Shown: positions 26,831 to 35,876, counted from the first letter of the stretch. The stretch: 64,000 nucleotides of DNA from Bacilli bacterium (GCA_017460175.1 JAFUBO010000004.1:149592-213591), one strand, 5' to 3'. The notes: generated by a model not told the origin, from the sequence alone. A program made the numbers and translations.

Positions 26831-27308
26831 CTTTATATAAACTACCTAATGTAGTGTCAAGATAAGTTTTTACTTCTCTATAGTTTTTTGGCCACATCAT
26901 ATAACCACTAGCTGAGATTTCATTATTACTATATTTTATATTCATACTGAATGAATCACCATCTAATACATATTTATTATTTTTATGGAAATTATTCCAT
27001 CTAGATACATGATATTTATTTAATTTATTTTCTATTTCTAACATTTGTTTTTTTGATAAAATATATTCTTGAGTTTCTTCTTCTGGAATATCTGTTGGTT
27101 TTATTTTTAAGATATATTTATTATCTTTTAAATCTATTTCATATGAAACTGAAGCATTCATGTGATAACCTGTAGTATAAGTAAATCTTAAATAAGTGAT
27201 ATTTTCTATTTTCTTATCTTTTGATAGTAATAGTACTATTAATATTATTGATATAATTGATAATATTAATATTCCACAAATTATTAATATAATATACTTT
27301 ACTTTCAT
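26823..27308 (-). CDS. Membrane-anchored protein of unknown function
   Basis: About 161 residues with an N-terminal transmembrane helix (about 5-28, YIILIICGILILSIISIILIVLLL split over two turns) and a beta-rich extracytoplasmic domain. No lipobox Cys. The start at 27308 is chosen from GGAAG upstream; it begins 1 nt after the stop of the lipoprotein gene before it. The pair may encode interacting surface proteins. No family recognised. Confidence 0.65.
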   Translation of the reverse strand: MKVKYIILIICGILILSIISIILIVLLLSKDKKIENITYLRFTYTTGYHMNASVSYEIDLKDNKYILKIKPTDIPEEETQEYILSKKQMLEIENKLNKYHVSRWNNFHKNNKYVLDGDSFSMNIKYSNNEISASGYMMWPKNYREVKTYLDTTLGSLYKEE

Positions 27309-27309
27309 A

Positions 27310-27819
27310 TTACTTCCATTCAAATGTATCTACTATATTATAAGCCGCGGTATTTAATGATGGATTTTTTGAAAAATTAGTTTCATGAACTAAGACATAT
27401 TTATAATCACCTATAATATAAAATTGTGTTATTTCTGTTTTATCATCTTTTTTTGTAATTACAAATTTATAGACTATATTATTTTTTGTAGTAGTTAAGC
27501 CTATTCCATTTAATGAAGCGTCTTTTCCAATTTGCATTAATAATTGTTGTTGAATAGCTTTTCTAAATAATACATGATCTTCTTTTCTATAACGATTAGT
27601 TCCCATATTAACAGATATATTATCTGGTAATTTAGCGTTTTTATCTTTTTCTAATGTATAAAATACTTTATCTTTTGTTGAATGATCTGCTCTTGCTACT
27701 AAATTATCAATTCGATATGTACCATATGATGTTTTTACTACATCTTTTCTAATATTTAAATTAAAACATCCTGTTAATAAAAATAAGCTTAATATAACTA
27801 TTATTAATATTTTTTTCAT
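27310..27819 (-). CDS. Putative lipoprotein
   Basis: 169 residues. The N-terminus is a signal peptide with lipobox LLTGC (Cys18), so the protein is probably lipid-anchored outside the membrane. The mature part (VKTSYGTYRIDNL, then DTFEWK at the end) is a compact alpha/beta domain of about 150 residues without a catalytic motif I know. It lies 1 nt after the repaired reading frame of the frameshifted gene and is followed by a membrane protein at 1 nt, so the three form one operon. Confidence 0.7.
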   Translation of the reverse strand: MKKILIIVILSLFLLTGCFNLNIRKDVVKTSYGTYRIDNLVARADHSTKDKVFYTLEKDKNAKLPDNISVNMGTNRYRKEDHVLFRKAIQQQLLMQIGKDASLNGIGLTTTKNNIVYKFVITKKDDKTEITQFYIIGDYKYVLVHETNFSKNPSLNTAAYNIVDTFEWK

Positions 27820-27820
27820 T

Positions 27821-28118
27821 TTATTTATTCCTACTTTCTTTTACTTTTTTTGCAGTTTCTTTTGCTTTTTTAGTTATTTCTATAATATCATTTGAATTAA
27901 TACTTTCTTTATCATTATTTTTTATTTGATTAATTCTTTTTCTTATTAATGTAGATAAATATGTTAGTAATCCTGTTATCGCTGTAAAGTGCTGCTTCAT
28001 CTAATAAAAATATTGGATCTGGGATAAAGATATCTATTACAGTTATTATACCAATTATTACTATCCCAATGATTAATAGTGTATCTAATATTTCTAATTT
28101 TTTTATTTTCTTTTTCAT
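27821..28118 (-). pseudogene. Frameshifted small membrane protein gene
   Basis: The first frame runs from 28118 to a stop at 27930 (62 codons). At about 27996-28000 an extra T in CTTTACA shifts the frame. Dropping one T restores a sequence in which DEAAL continues as TAITGLLTYLSTLIRKRI, ending at TAA 27821-27823, just before the lipoprotein ATG. The repaired product is about 98 residues: one transmembrane helix, a short IPDPIFLLDEAAL motif reminiscent of small membrane proteins with a PDPIPxxDE block, and a charged tail. It may be a real mutation or a sequencing error. Confidence 0.65.
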
Positions 28119-28126
28119 ATTTCCTC

Positions 28127-29170
28127 CTATATATATATTCTAGGTACTCTTTTGGATATATTACAAATTAATTCATATGGAATAGTATCTAAATAATTAC
28201 TTAAGTATTTTATATGATTTATATCTTTATAAACATAGACTTTATCATGTAGCTTTACACTATCGTCTATTTTAACCATTAACATGTCCATACATATATT
28301 ACCTACTATTTTATACTTTTTATCATTAATATATATATAAGCATTTTTCAGTTTTCTATTTATTCCATCAGCATACCCTATCGAGACTATTCCAATTAGT
28401 TCATTTTCACTTGCTTTATAAGTTCCATTATAACTAACTGTTTCACCTTTTTTTAATTTTTTTATATCTATTATTTCACTTATTAATTCGATAGTAGATG
28501 ATAGTTCTAAATTATTATCAGTTAATCCATACATTATAATTCCTAATCTACATCCATTACAAAAATCTATTTTTGGATAATTAATTAATGTATCAGATTG
28601 AGCTATATGAATCATATCTATTTTATTTAGATCTATATCATTAGTAATTTCTTTAAACTTAGATATTTGTCTTAAAGTGTTTTCATAATTTGTTGTTTCA
28701 TAGATATGGGTATATATTCCTTTTATATTAATATTTGTATTAGTATTAAATATTTTATTGAATTCACTCTTTTCTTTTATACCTAACCTATTCATACCTG
28801 TATCTATTTTTATATGGGCATTTACTTTTTTTGTTTTTATCTCATTAAAATAATTTATATTAGGTATAGTTATGTCTATATTATTATTAATACAAATATC
28901 AATATATTTGGAATCAATTATTCCTAAACATATAATCGGTGTTGAAAAATCTTTTCTAATTTCTAAGGCTTCTTCTAGTGAAGATACTGCTAAATAATTG
29001 CATCCTCCATCGATAATAGATTTAATTACTTTATTACTATTATGACCATAGGTATCTGCTTTTACTACTCCAATATAATATTTATATCCACTATAATTAT
29101 TGATTATAGTTTTAACATTTTTCTTAATATTCTCTAAGTTTACTTTAGCATAGGTATTTCTATACATCAT
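28127..29170 (-). CDS. alr: Alanine racemase
   Basis: A PLP enzyme that makes D-alanine for peptidoglycan. The N-terminal TIM barrel carries the PLP lysine in VVKADTYGHN (Lys37; usual form VVKANAYGHG). HIKIDTGMNRLG and RLGIIMYG follow. The C-terminal beta domain has SIGYADGINR with the catalytic Tyr and GNICMDMLMV. At 347 residues it is slightly shorter than typical (about 370). GGGAGG precedes the ATG; a second ATG one codon later is equally placed. The 156-nt region upstream has no clear promoter. Confidence 0.95.
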   Translation of the reverse strand: MMYRNTYAKVNLENIKKNVKTIINNYSGYKYYIGVVKADTYGHNSNKVIKSIIDGGCNYLAVSSLEEALEIRKDFSTPIICLGIIDSKYIDICINNNIDITIPNINYFNEIKTKKVNAHIKIDTGMNRLGIKEKSEFNKIFNTNTNINIKGIYTHIYETTNYENTLRQISKFKEITNDIDLNKIDMIHIAQSDTLINYPKIDFCNGCRLGIIMYGLTDNNLELSSTIELISEIIDIKKLKKGETVSYNGTYKASENELIGIVSIGYADGINRKLKNAYIYINDKKYKIVGNICMDMLMVKIDDSVKLHDKVYVYKDINHIKYLSNYLDTIPYELICNISKRVPRIYI

Positions 29171-29307
29171 AAATCCTCCCTTACAATTATATGTTTATTT
29201 TACTTTTAATTGTATCAATAAACTATTATAATTACTAGAAATTAATTTATAAATTCTATTCCTAAATTTTTAGTTGTTTCTTGAGTTAATCACCAAAATA
29301 ATTATAA

Positions 29308-29336
29308 CAAAAAGAGTAGATCTTATCTACTCTTTA
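29308..29336 (-). terminator. Terminator after the sigma-factor gene at 29327
   Basis: AAAGAGTAGAT (29312-29322) pairs with ATCTACTCTTT (29326-29336), followed on the minus strand by T3GTT. Confidence 0.75.
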
Positions 29337-30739
29337 ATCTTTCTTTTTTTAATTAGTGCTTTTTGAATGTTGTCAGGATCATATGAATATAACATCACTG
29401 ATAATTTTCTTCTTCCTCTTGATTCTATTTGACGTATTCTTTCAGGAGTAAGACCAAATATTTTTCCTGTTTCTTCTAATGTATATCCATTTTCTTTAAT
29501 TGGTAAATTAGTTCTTCTTATTAATTCATAAGAAACATCATTATATAAATCTATACATGATCTAAGTCTTACTACTTGTTCCATTCTAATTGGGTTTTTT
29601 TCTCTTGTATCTTGTCCTAATTTTCTTAAAGCATTGTCATAAGCTTCTTTTACATCTCTTGATTCTGCTAATTCTGTAGGACTTTCTATGGTAGAACTTA
29701 TAAAATCTCCTAATTCTGATTCTTTATCTTCGTCACTTGATACTGTTTTATTAAATGATACTAATTCTACTGTATATTTTTTTAGATTTTCTATTTTTTG
29801 TTCAGAAAAACCTGTTAATCTAATCAATTGTTCAATGGTAGGATCTTTTCCATATTTATTTTTAAAATCTCTTTCTATTCTAGATAATTTATCTTGTTCT
29901 TCACGCATATTCATTGGTATTCGAATGGATGAACCACTATAATGAATAGCATATTTTATTCTTTGTCTTATCCAAAACATGGCATATGTAGATAGTTTAG
30001 TATTTAACTCTGGTTTATAATTTTGAATTGCACTCATTAATCCTATATTTCCTTCTTGAATTAAATCTAAAAATTCTAATCCTCTATGCATATAGCATTT
30101 GGCTACTTTTATAATTAACGCTTGATTACATTTTATCAATTCTTCTTGTGCTTCTTTATCATTTTCTTCTAAATATTTTTTTAAATAGTATTTTTCCATT
30201 TCTGGTGTTAATACTTTATATTCAGCAAAATCTTTTTTATATAATGTATATATATCTCCATTAAAGTAATCTGATGTAGAAGTATTTGTAGATTCTTCAT
30301 CATCTTCACTCATCTGTACTGAAAATATATAATCACGTAATTGATCCATTAAATAGCTATTATCTTTTGAAGAAGAATTTATATAATTTTTAATGATTTT
30401 CATATTATATAAATTTGATAAATCTTCAAATGTTGGTTCATATTTACTTCCTATGATAATGTTATCAAAGAAAGAAATACTATTTTTATTTAAATGTTTA
30501 ATACCATTTGTAGATATATATTTTTTAAATAGTGGTACCAACTTTTTGTTTTTAAATTGCGTATTGAAATAAATTAATAAATTGTTATTAATTATTTCTT
30601 TTAATTCATCTTTTGATAAAGTAATATAGTTTTCTATACCATTAGGAAATATTTCTTTTAAGGCTTTTTGTCTACTTGAAAAAGCAAATAAATAATCTTC
30701 TATGATATTGAAAATCTCATTTACATTAATATATTCCAT
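29327..30739 (-). CDS. Sigma-70 family RNA polymerase sigma factor with unusual N-terminus
   Basis: 470 residues. Region 2 is clear: GLEFLDLIQEGNIGLMSAIQNYKPELNTKLSTYAMFWIRQRI, followed by an RIPMNMRE region 3. Region 4 is YTLEETGKIFGLTPERIRQIESRGRRKL. The first 190 residues replace the normal region 1 with a helical Lys/Asn-rich sequence that I cannot place, followed by an acidic linker (SEDDEEST). It resembles primary-type sigma but lacks a recognisable 1.1. The start at 30739 follows AGGGGTG; the 20 upstream codons have no ribosome site. A related protein lies at 58695-60239. Confidence 0.85.
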   Translation of the reverse strand: MEYINVNEIFNIIEDYLFAFSSRQKALKEIFPNGIENYITLSKDELKEIINNNLLIYFNTQFKNKKLVPLFKKYISTNGIKHLNKNSISFFDNIIIGSKYEPTFEDLSNLYNMKIIKNYINSSSKDNSYLMDQLRDYIFSVQMSEDDEESTNTSTSDYFNGDIYTLYKKDFAEYKVLTPEMEKYYLKKYLEENDKEAQEELIKCNQALIIKVAKCYMHRGLEFLDLIQEGNIGLMSAIQNYKPELNTKLSTYAMFWIRQRIKYAIHYSGSSIRIPMNMREEQDKLSRIERDFKNKYGKDPTIEQLIRLTGFSEQKIENLKKYTVELVSFNKTVSSDEDKESELGDFISSTIESPTELAESRDVKEAYDNALRKLGQDTREKNPIRMEQVVRLRSCIDLYNDVSYELIRRTNLPIKENGYTLEETGKIFGLTPERIRQIESRGRRKLSVMLYSYDPDNIQKALIKKRKIKE

Positions 30740-30832
30740 ATTAACACCCCTACTGATTTCTTGACTTGTTATTTTAACATATTTTATATCTTTTTTCAAG
30801 TTTTATCTATTTAAATTAATCAAATAATATAT

Positions 30833-30838
30833 TATAAT
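30833..30838 (+). promoter_or_regulatory. -10 element of the plus-strand lipoprotein gene
   Basis: TATAAT, with a weak TTTAAA -35 at 30810-30815 (17-nt spacer). It lies in a short divergent region between the sigma-factor and lipoprotein genes. Confidence 0.55.
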
Positions 30839-30858
30839 TTTAATAGTGAGGTGTATAT

Positions 30859-31536
30859 ATGTATAAAAAAGTAATTGTTTTAATTTTAATTATAGTAATA
30901 ACTAGTGCTTGTGCTAAAAATGATAATAATATCAAAAAAGAAAAAGTAGAAGAAAAAACTCCGATTGTGGAAGATAAATATGTTGATTTGAATAATACTC
31001 CTATTTCTTTTTATAGTAGTAATGATTCTGGTTTAATTAAATTAACTAAAATAAATAAGACTCTAGTTTCTTTAGAAGATGTTGGTTTATTCCAAATATA
31101 TCCTTCTAATGAGGATAATATATCTTTAGATGGTGGTTTTGGAAATAGTTTTTATAATGAATGGATGAAGTATAATACTAATAATAATTTAAAGATAGGA
31201 TTTAATATTAAATTTAATACTGATAGTGAAGAAATTTCTTATAATATATTATCTCCTAATAATACTTTTGATAAATGGGAATTTTTAATGAATTATTTAT
31301 ATGATGATTATGCGAATAGAAATAAAGGTTTTTATTCGCATATTGAAAATGATGAATTTAATGATTCTACTTTATTTACTTCTTTTAAGATGCAAAGTAA
31401 TTATAGGTGTAATGAAATAAAAGATAAAATATTATTAACTGTATTTACATATGATTCTTCAGATGATTTTTTAGATGGTGAGTATCGAGGTAATAGTAAA
31501 AATACTTTAACTATTTGTTTAAATGATAATTGTTAA
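30859..31536 (+). CDS. Putative lipoprotein of unknown function
   Basis: 225 residues. Signal peptide with lipobox ITSAC (Cys17), then a charged linker (KKEKVEEKTPIVEDK) and a domain with strands and Asn/Asp-rich loops. Two Cys pairs near the C-terminus (NYRCNE and TICLNDNC) could form a disulfide. AGGTG lies about 5 nt before the ATG. The gene is isolated on the plus strand. No family recognised. Confidence 0.7.
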   Translation: MYKKVIVLILIIVITSACAKNDNNIKKEKVEEKTPIVEDKYVDLNNTPISFYSSNDSGLIKLTKINKTLVSLEDVGLFQIYPSNEDNISLDGGFGNSFYNEWMKYNTNNNLKIGFNIKFNTDSEEISYNILSPNNTFDKWEFLMNYLYDDYANRNKGFYSHIENDEFNDSTLFTSFKMQSNYRCNEIKDKILLTVFTYDSSDDFLDGEYRGNSKNTLTICLNDNC

Positions 31537-31568
31537 AAAAAAGAAATTATTTTAAATAATTTCTTTTT
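31536..31568. terminator. Bidirectional terminator
   Basis: AGAAATTATT (31542-31551) pairs with AATAATTTCT (31555-31564), flanked by A and T runs, between convergent genes. Confidence 0.75.
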
Positions 31569-31771
31569 TATATTCTTCTTTGGTAATCGTCTATTTCATA
31601 ATCATGAATTGGAAAATTACATTCTTTAGCAATTTTCTCTAACTCTTCTTCATCAGCTTGTTTTATTTTTTCATAATATAATGCAGCAGCACCTATATTA
31701 CCTCCAAAATATGCACCTGATGCATAATCACATAAATCTTTTCTTAATGTCTCATAATCTAAATTTTTCAT
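31568..31771 (-). CDS. Small protein of unknown function next to nfnAB
   Basis: 67 residues, acidic, soluble, helical (LRKDLCDYASGAYFGGNIGAA, then EEELEKIAKECNF). It overlaps the flavoprotein gene upstream by 4 nt, so it is translated with nfnB. No motif recognised; the two Cys residues are not spaced as a zinc or Fe-S site. Confidence 0.65.
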   Translation of the reverse strand: MKNLDYETLRKDLCDYASGAYFGGNIGAAALYYEKIKQADEEELEKIAKECNFPIHDYEIDDYQRRI

Positions 31772-33126
31772 TTTAATTCCTCCATAATTTGATGAGCTGC
31801 TTTCTTTCCTGCTTCCATAGCAAGTATTACAGTAGCAGCACCTGTTACAGCATCTCCTCCTGCATATACTTTATCATGTGAAGTTTTAGATTCTTCTACT
31901 ACAATTAAACCTTTTTCAGAAAGATTAATTTCTGTATCTTTTAATGCTGAATGATTTGGACTAGTACCTAAAGCCATAACTACCATATCGCAATCTACTT
32001 TATGAATGGATTTTTCATCTTCAATTACTCCACGTCTTCCATCTTCTCCTGGTTCTGTTAAAATCATATTTATAACATTCATTCCTATAACATTATTAAA
32101 TTCATCCATTAATATTTCTTTTGGATTAGTTAGTAAATCAAATATAATTCCTTCTTCTTTGGCATGATATACTTCCATTTTTCGAGCTGGTAATTCTTCT
32201 TCACTTCTTCTATACATTATATGAGCATCTACTCCTAAACGTTTTAAAGATCTAACTGCATCCATAGCAACATTACCTCCACCAATTACATAAGCTTTCT
32301 TAGCTTTTTTTATAGGAGTTTTGGCTTCTTCTTTATATGCTTTCATTAAATTTATTCTTGTTAATATTTCATTTGCAGAAAATACTCCATTTGCTTCTTC
32401 TCCGGGAATTCCCATAAATTTAGGTAATCCTGCTCCTGTTCCTAAAAATACTGCATCATATTCTTTTGATAAATCATCTATTGTGATACTATTTCCTACT
32501 AATACATCACATTTAATCTCGACACCAAGTTTTTTTAGACTTTCTATTTCCTTTTCAACAATACTTTTTGGAAGTCTAAACTCTGGAATACCATAAGTTA
32601 ATACTCCTCCTGGTTTTTGAAGTATTTCATATATTACAACGTTATATCCTTTTTTAGCTAATTCTCCTGCACAAGTAAGTCCTGATGGTCCACTTCCAAC
32701 TATAGCAACTTTTTTATTATTTTTCTTTATATTTTTTACAGAAGTAAAATTGTTTTTTAAAGCTATATCTGCGACATAACGTTCTAATGCACCAATAGAT
32801 ATCGCATCACCTTTAAGTCCTTTTATACACATTCCTTCGCATTGTTTTTCTTGAGGACAAACTCTACCACATATTGCTGGTAGAGAACTTGATTTAGATA
32901 TAACTTCATATGCTTTTTCTATATTATCTTCTTTAATATATTTAATAAATTCTGGAATCATTATACCTACTGGACAACCTTTTACACATCTTGGATTAAT
33001 ACATTGTAGGCAACGGTTTGCTTCTTTTAAAGCTTCTTCTTTAGTATATCCAAGTTCTACTTCAGAAAAGTTTTTTATGCGTTCTTGAGGATTTTGAATT
33101 TTACCTAATACTCTTTTATCATTCAT
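31768..33126 (-). CDS. nfnB: NfnB/GltD-like FAD/Fe-S oxidoreductase subunit (NADPH side)
   Basis: 452 residues of the glutamate synthase small-subunit family. The N-terminal domain has Cys sets for two 4Fe-4S clusters (CLQCINPRCVKGCPVG, CGRVCPQEKQCEGMCIKG). It is followed by the FAD loop VAIVGSGPSGLTCAGEL and the NADPH loop YVIGGGNVAMDAVRS. The C-terminus AGGDAVTGAATVILAMEAGKKAA closes the FAD site. Paired with the subunit at 33119-33967, this is more likely NfnB of NADH-dependent ferredoxin:NADP+ oxidoreductase than glutamate synthase, since no large GltB subunit is seen. Confidence 0.88.
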   Translation of the reverse strand: MNDKRVLGKIQNPQERIKNFSEVELGYTKEEALKEANRCLQCINPRCVKGCPVGIMIPEFIKYIKEDNIEKAYEVISKSSSLPAICGRVCPQEKQCEGMCIKGLKGDAISIGALERYVADIALKNNFTSVKNIKKNNKKVAIVGSGPSGLTCAGELAKKGYNVVIYEILQKPGGVLTYGIPEFRLPKSIVEKEIESLKKLGVEIKCDVLVGNSITIDDLSKEYDAVFLGTGAGLPKFMGIPGEEANGVFSANEILTRINLMKAYKEEAKTPIKKAKKAYVIGGGNVAMDAVRSLKRLGVDAHIMYRRSEEELPARKMEVYHAKEEGIIFDLLTNPKEILMDEFNNVIGMNVINMILTEPGEDGRRGVIEDEKSIHKVDCDMVVMALGTSPNHSALKDTEINLSEKGLIVVEESKTSHDKVYAGGDAVTGAATVILAMEAGKKAAHQIMEELK

Positions 33127-33967
33127 CTTTTTTACCTCCTAATTTTTTATTTATGAGGTCTAATTTTTCTTTTTCTTCTTCTTTATAAATATTCATGCGT
33201 TTTAGAGCTAAATCAAAATTAACTTTATCACCAGGAAACTCTGGACCATGAATACATGCAAATTTTACTTTGCCATCTACTTCACAGCGACATGCACCAC
33301 ACATACCACTTCCATCTACCATTAATGGATTCATACTAACAATTGATTTAACGTTATGTTTATTTGTTACATCTACTATGTTTTTCATCATTATTACTGG
33401 TCCTATTGCAACTACAATATCATAGTCGTTAATATATTTTTCTAATATATCTGTAACAAATCCTTTTGTACCAAAACTTCCATCATCAGTAGCATATCTA
33501 ATTTTATTAACTACTTTTTCTATTTTTTGTCTAATTAATAATAAACCAACATTTTTGGCACCATAAATAACATCTACTTTTAATCCTAATTCATTTAAAT
33601 ATTTTATTTGAGGATAAACAGGCGCTATTCCTACTCCACCAGCAACATAGCATATTCTTTTTTCTCTATAATTATTTGGATTTAGACATATTTCATTACC
33701 ATTACCTAGTGGCCCTGATATACTAAATATTTCTTTTTTAATATTTGATAGTTCTAAAGTTGAAGCCCCCACTACTTGATATATTAAGTATATTATTCCT
33801 TTTTCTTTGTCATAGTCATATACTGTTAGAGGAATTCTTTCACTATCTTCATAAGCCATAATTATAATGAATTGCCCAGGAATAAATTTTTCAATTATAT
33901 GAGGAGCAATAATTGCCATTTCATAAGAGTTTACACTTATTTTTTTATTATATAAAACTTTATACAT
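33119..33967 (-). CDS. nfnA: NfnA/SudB-like FAD/NAD-binding subunit
   Basis: 282 residues of the ferredoxin-reductase/dihydroorotate-dehydrogenase electron-transfer family. The FAD region has ERIPLTVYDYD and VVGASTLELSNI; NAD binding is at CYVAGGVGIAPVYPQIKYL. The C-terminal cluster-binding motif is DGSGMCGACRCEVDGKVKFACIHGPEFPGDKV, typical of NfnA and sulfide dehydrogenase beta subunits (2Fe-2S). With NfnB it forms a cytoplasmic flavin-bifurcating complex linking NADH, NADPH and ferredoxin, consistent with anaerobic metabolism. Overlaps nfnB by 8 nt. Confidence 0.88.
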   Translation of the reverse strand: MYKVLYNKKISVNSYEMAIIAPHIIEKFIPGQFIIIMAYEDSERIPLTVYDYDKEKGIIYLIYQVVGASTLELSNIKKEIFSISGPLGNGNEICLNPNNYREKRICYVAGGVGIAPVYPQIKYLNELGLKVDVIYGAKNVGLLLIRQKIEKVVNKIRYATDDGSFGTKGFVTDILEKYINDYDIVVAIGPVIMMKNIVDVTNKHNVKSIVSMNPLMVDGSGMCGACRCEVDGKVKFACIHGPEFPGDKVNFDLALKRMNIYKEEEKEKLDLINKKLGGKKDE

Positions 33968-33971
33968 ATAA

Positions 33972-34748
33972 TTATCCTTTCTTTTTAAATATTTTTTTTA
34001 TTAAACTTATTAATTTAATAAAATAGTTTTGATCAATACTAAATAAGAAATATAAAATACCTATTATAATATCGAATATATCTAATGTTAAAACTATAAA
34101 TATACTAGCAATTAAGCTTAAATATTTAGCATAATTCTTTTTACATATGTATCCATAAATACTAGTTCCTAATAATACTATTTGTATTATTGTTAATAAT
34201 ATATCTAATGGATTAGTTACTTGAAGTATTTTTTGTTCTTTAAATAAAATTATTTTTATGATTAATATTAATACTAGCACTAAACTTGTTACTACAGTAG
34301 CATTTCTTATGAATTTTGGATCTTCATAATCATTTTTAAATTCTATTATTGGATTTGTTTCTTTTTTTTCTTTTTCTTTCTCTTCTTGTTTTTCTATAGG
34401 TTTAGTATATGAATTTATTTCTTCATCTTTTATTTTAAGTATTGGTTCCCATTTTGAATTATATCCATTTATCATTATTCCACAGCATACTTCTAATGTA
34501 TCATTATTAAAAAAATTTCTAATAACTGGAGAATAGATTAAGGCAGCTTTATATACATCATTATCATAAGAAAAAGAACTTCCTTTAAAGAAAACAATTT
34601 TATTATCCATAATATATCCTCTGATAATATTTTCAAAGTTATTAATATCTAAGTTCAATTGTAAATACCATTCTCTATGATCCATATTTGTATTAGGTAA
34701 TATTTTTACTTGATTATTAATAATCATAAATAGATTTCGATTATTCAT
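33972..34748 (-). CDS. Multi-pass membrane protein, unknown function
   Basis: About 258 residues. The N-terminal 120 form a soluble domain (YLQLNLDINNFENIIRGYI, VYKAALIYSPVIRNF), then a Glu/Lys linker, then about four transmembrane helices from residue 148 to 250 and a basic tail. No family recognised. AGGTGA supports ATG 34748. It is 4 nt upstream of nfnA and probably cotranscribed with nfnAB, but nothing in its sequence suggests a redox role. Confidence 0.65.
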   Translation of the reverse strand: MNNRNLFMIINNQVKILPNTNMDHREWYLQLNLDINNFENIIRGYIMDNKIVFFKGSSFSYDNDVYKAALIYSPVIRNFFNNDTLEVCCGIMINGYNSKWEPILKIKDEEINSYTKPIEKQEEKEKEKKETNPIIEFKNDYEDPKFIRNATVVTSLVLVLILIIKIILFKEQKILQVTNPLDILLTIIQIVLLGTSIYGYICKKNYAKYLSLIASIFIVLTLDIFDIIIGILYFLFSIDQNYFIKLISLIKKIFKKKG

Positions 34749-34775
34749 ATTATTCACCTATAATAATTATAAAAC

Positions 34776-34802
34776 AAAAATAAAGGTATTTCTACCTTTA
34801 TT
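34776..34802 (-). terminator. lepB terminator
   Basis: ATAAAGGTA (34781-34789) pairs with TACCTTTAT (34794-34802), followed on the minus strand by T-rich sequence. Confidence 0.65.
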
Positions 34803-35301
34803 TCTTATTTCCAAATCTTGAGAATGGGAAAACTGTAAAACTTGTTTTTCCTTTTATTTTATTACGATTAAATGGTCCAAAATATCTACTATCTAAAGAA
34901 TTTTGTCTATTATCTCCCATTACAAAATAATAATCTTTTTTTAATTTTATTTTAAAATCTTCTGTTTTTCCTTTGGCATATTTATCATCTACTTTTTTAC
35001 CATTTATATATAATATATTATCTTTATATTCTAATTCATCTCCAGGAAGACCTATTATTCTTTTTATTAAATATTCTTTTCCTTGATCAACAACAACAAT
35101 ATCATATCTTTTTATATCAGAATGTCGATATTTAAATCTATTTAGTATCATAATATCTTTATCTTTTAAGGTATTATACATACTTGAACCATTAACTTTT
35201 ATAGGTGCTACATAGAAGTGTTTTATTACTAATACTATCGCTATTATTATTATGTATGAAGAAGCTTCTTTTATAACTGATTTCATTTTTTCTTTTTTCA
35301 T
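34798..35301 (-). CDS. lepB: Signal peptidase I
   Basis: 167 residues, the short Gram-positive SipS type. One N-terminal membrane helix (about 15-30) is followed by the catalytic Ser40 in NGSSMYNTL and Lys80 in YLIKRIIGLPGDE. The MGDNRQNSLDSRYFGPF box follows. It removes signal peptides from exported proteins outside the membrane. It lies immediately downstream of rplS, as in several Firmicutes (rplS-lepB order). Confidence 0.95.
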   Translation of the reverse strand: MKKEKMKSVIKEASSYIIIIAIVLVIKHFYVAPIKVNGSSMYNTLKDKDIMILNRFKYRHSDIKRYDIVVVDQGKEYLIKRIIGLPGDELEYKDNILYINGKKVDDKYAKGKTEDFKIKLKKDYYFVMGDNRQNSLDSRYFGPFNRNKIKGKTSFTVFPFSRFGNKK

Positions 35302-35336
35302 ATGATCACCTTTCTAATACATTATATATTATTCAT

Positions 35337-35368
35337 GAAAAAAAAGAAAGCATGTTAAGCTTTCTTTT
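35337..35368 (-). terminator. rplS terminator
   Basis: AAAAGAAAGC (35342-35351) pairs with GCTTTCTTTT (35359-35368), followed on the minus strand by T8. Confidence 0.75.
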
Positions 35369-35720
35369 CATCTGAAAGTCTTTGTCCTCTTTCTTTGATA
35401 CGATAAGTACCAACCATTCCTTTAAGGAATGTAAGTTTAGCACGTCTAACTTTACCTTTACGTATTACTGTGATATTTGCAATTTTTGGTGAGTGCATTG
35501 GGAATGTTCTTTCTACTCCAATTCCACTAGACATTTTACGAACTGTGAAAGTTTCTGATACTGATCCACCACGACGTGCAACTACTACACCTTCAAATGC
35601 TTGGATACGTTCTCTTTTACCTTCAATAATTTTAACATCTACTCTTACAGTATCACCAACACGAAATTCTGGAATATTTGGATTAATTTGTTTTTCATTA
35701 ATCTTATCAATAATATTCAT
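35355..35720 (-). CDS. rplS: 50S ribosomal protein L19
   Basis: 121 residues, the usual L19 length. Signatures: [60 protein letters not shown], and a C-terminal [18 protein letters not shown]. It sits at the 30S-50S interface. ATG 35720 is preceded by GAGGAG; the frame extending to 35783 is leader sequence. Confidence 0.97.
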   Translation of the reverse strand: MNIIDKINEKQINPNIPEFRVGDTVRVDVKIIEGKRERIQAFEGVVVARRGGSVSETFTVRKMSSGIGVERTFPMHSPKIANITVIRKGKVRRAKLTFLKGMVGTYRIKERGQRLSDEKKA

Positions 35721-35794
35721 AACTTTAGTCTCCTCTCTATATATGTTTTTAAAATGATCATAATCAAATGACAAGCGGATCACTAACGAATAAA

Positions 35795-35822
35795 ATTATA
35801 TCATAAATTTAGAAATTTGCAA
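35795..35822 (-). promoter_or_regulatory. rplS promoter
   Basis: Minus strand TTGCAA (35817-35822), 16-nt spacer, TATAAT (35795-35800). It leaves a leader of about 68 nt containing a TGATC/GATCA hairpin that may belong to an L19 autoregulatory leader; that role is only a guess. Confidence 0.7.
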
Positions 35823-35843
35823 GTAAAATATTAAATTTCATAA

Positions 35844-35876
35844 ATAAAACAATACTTTGTTGTATTGTTTTATTTT
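35844..35876 (-). terminator. Terminator after the LysM gene
   Basis: Twelve-base arms 35844-35855 and 35862-35873 pair around a short loop, overlapping the LysM gene stop. The minus-strand U tract is short. Confidence 0.6.

Noticed and set aside
29171-29326. Gene fragment between alr and the sigma factor
   Set aside because: A short frame ending in TKNLGIEFIN looks like a gene tail, but it is only 14 codons after a stop and matches nothing I can name.
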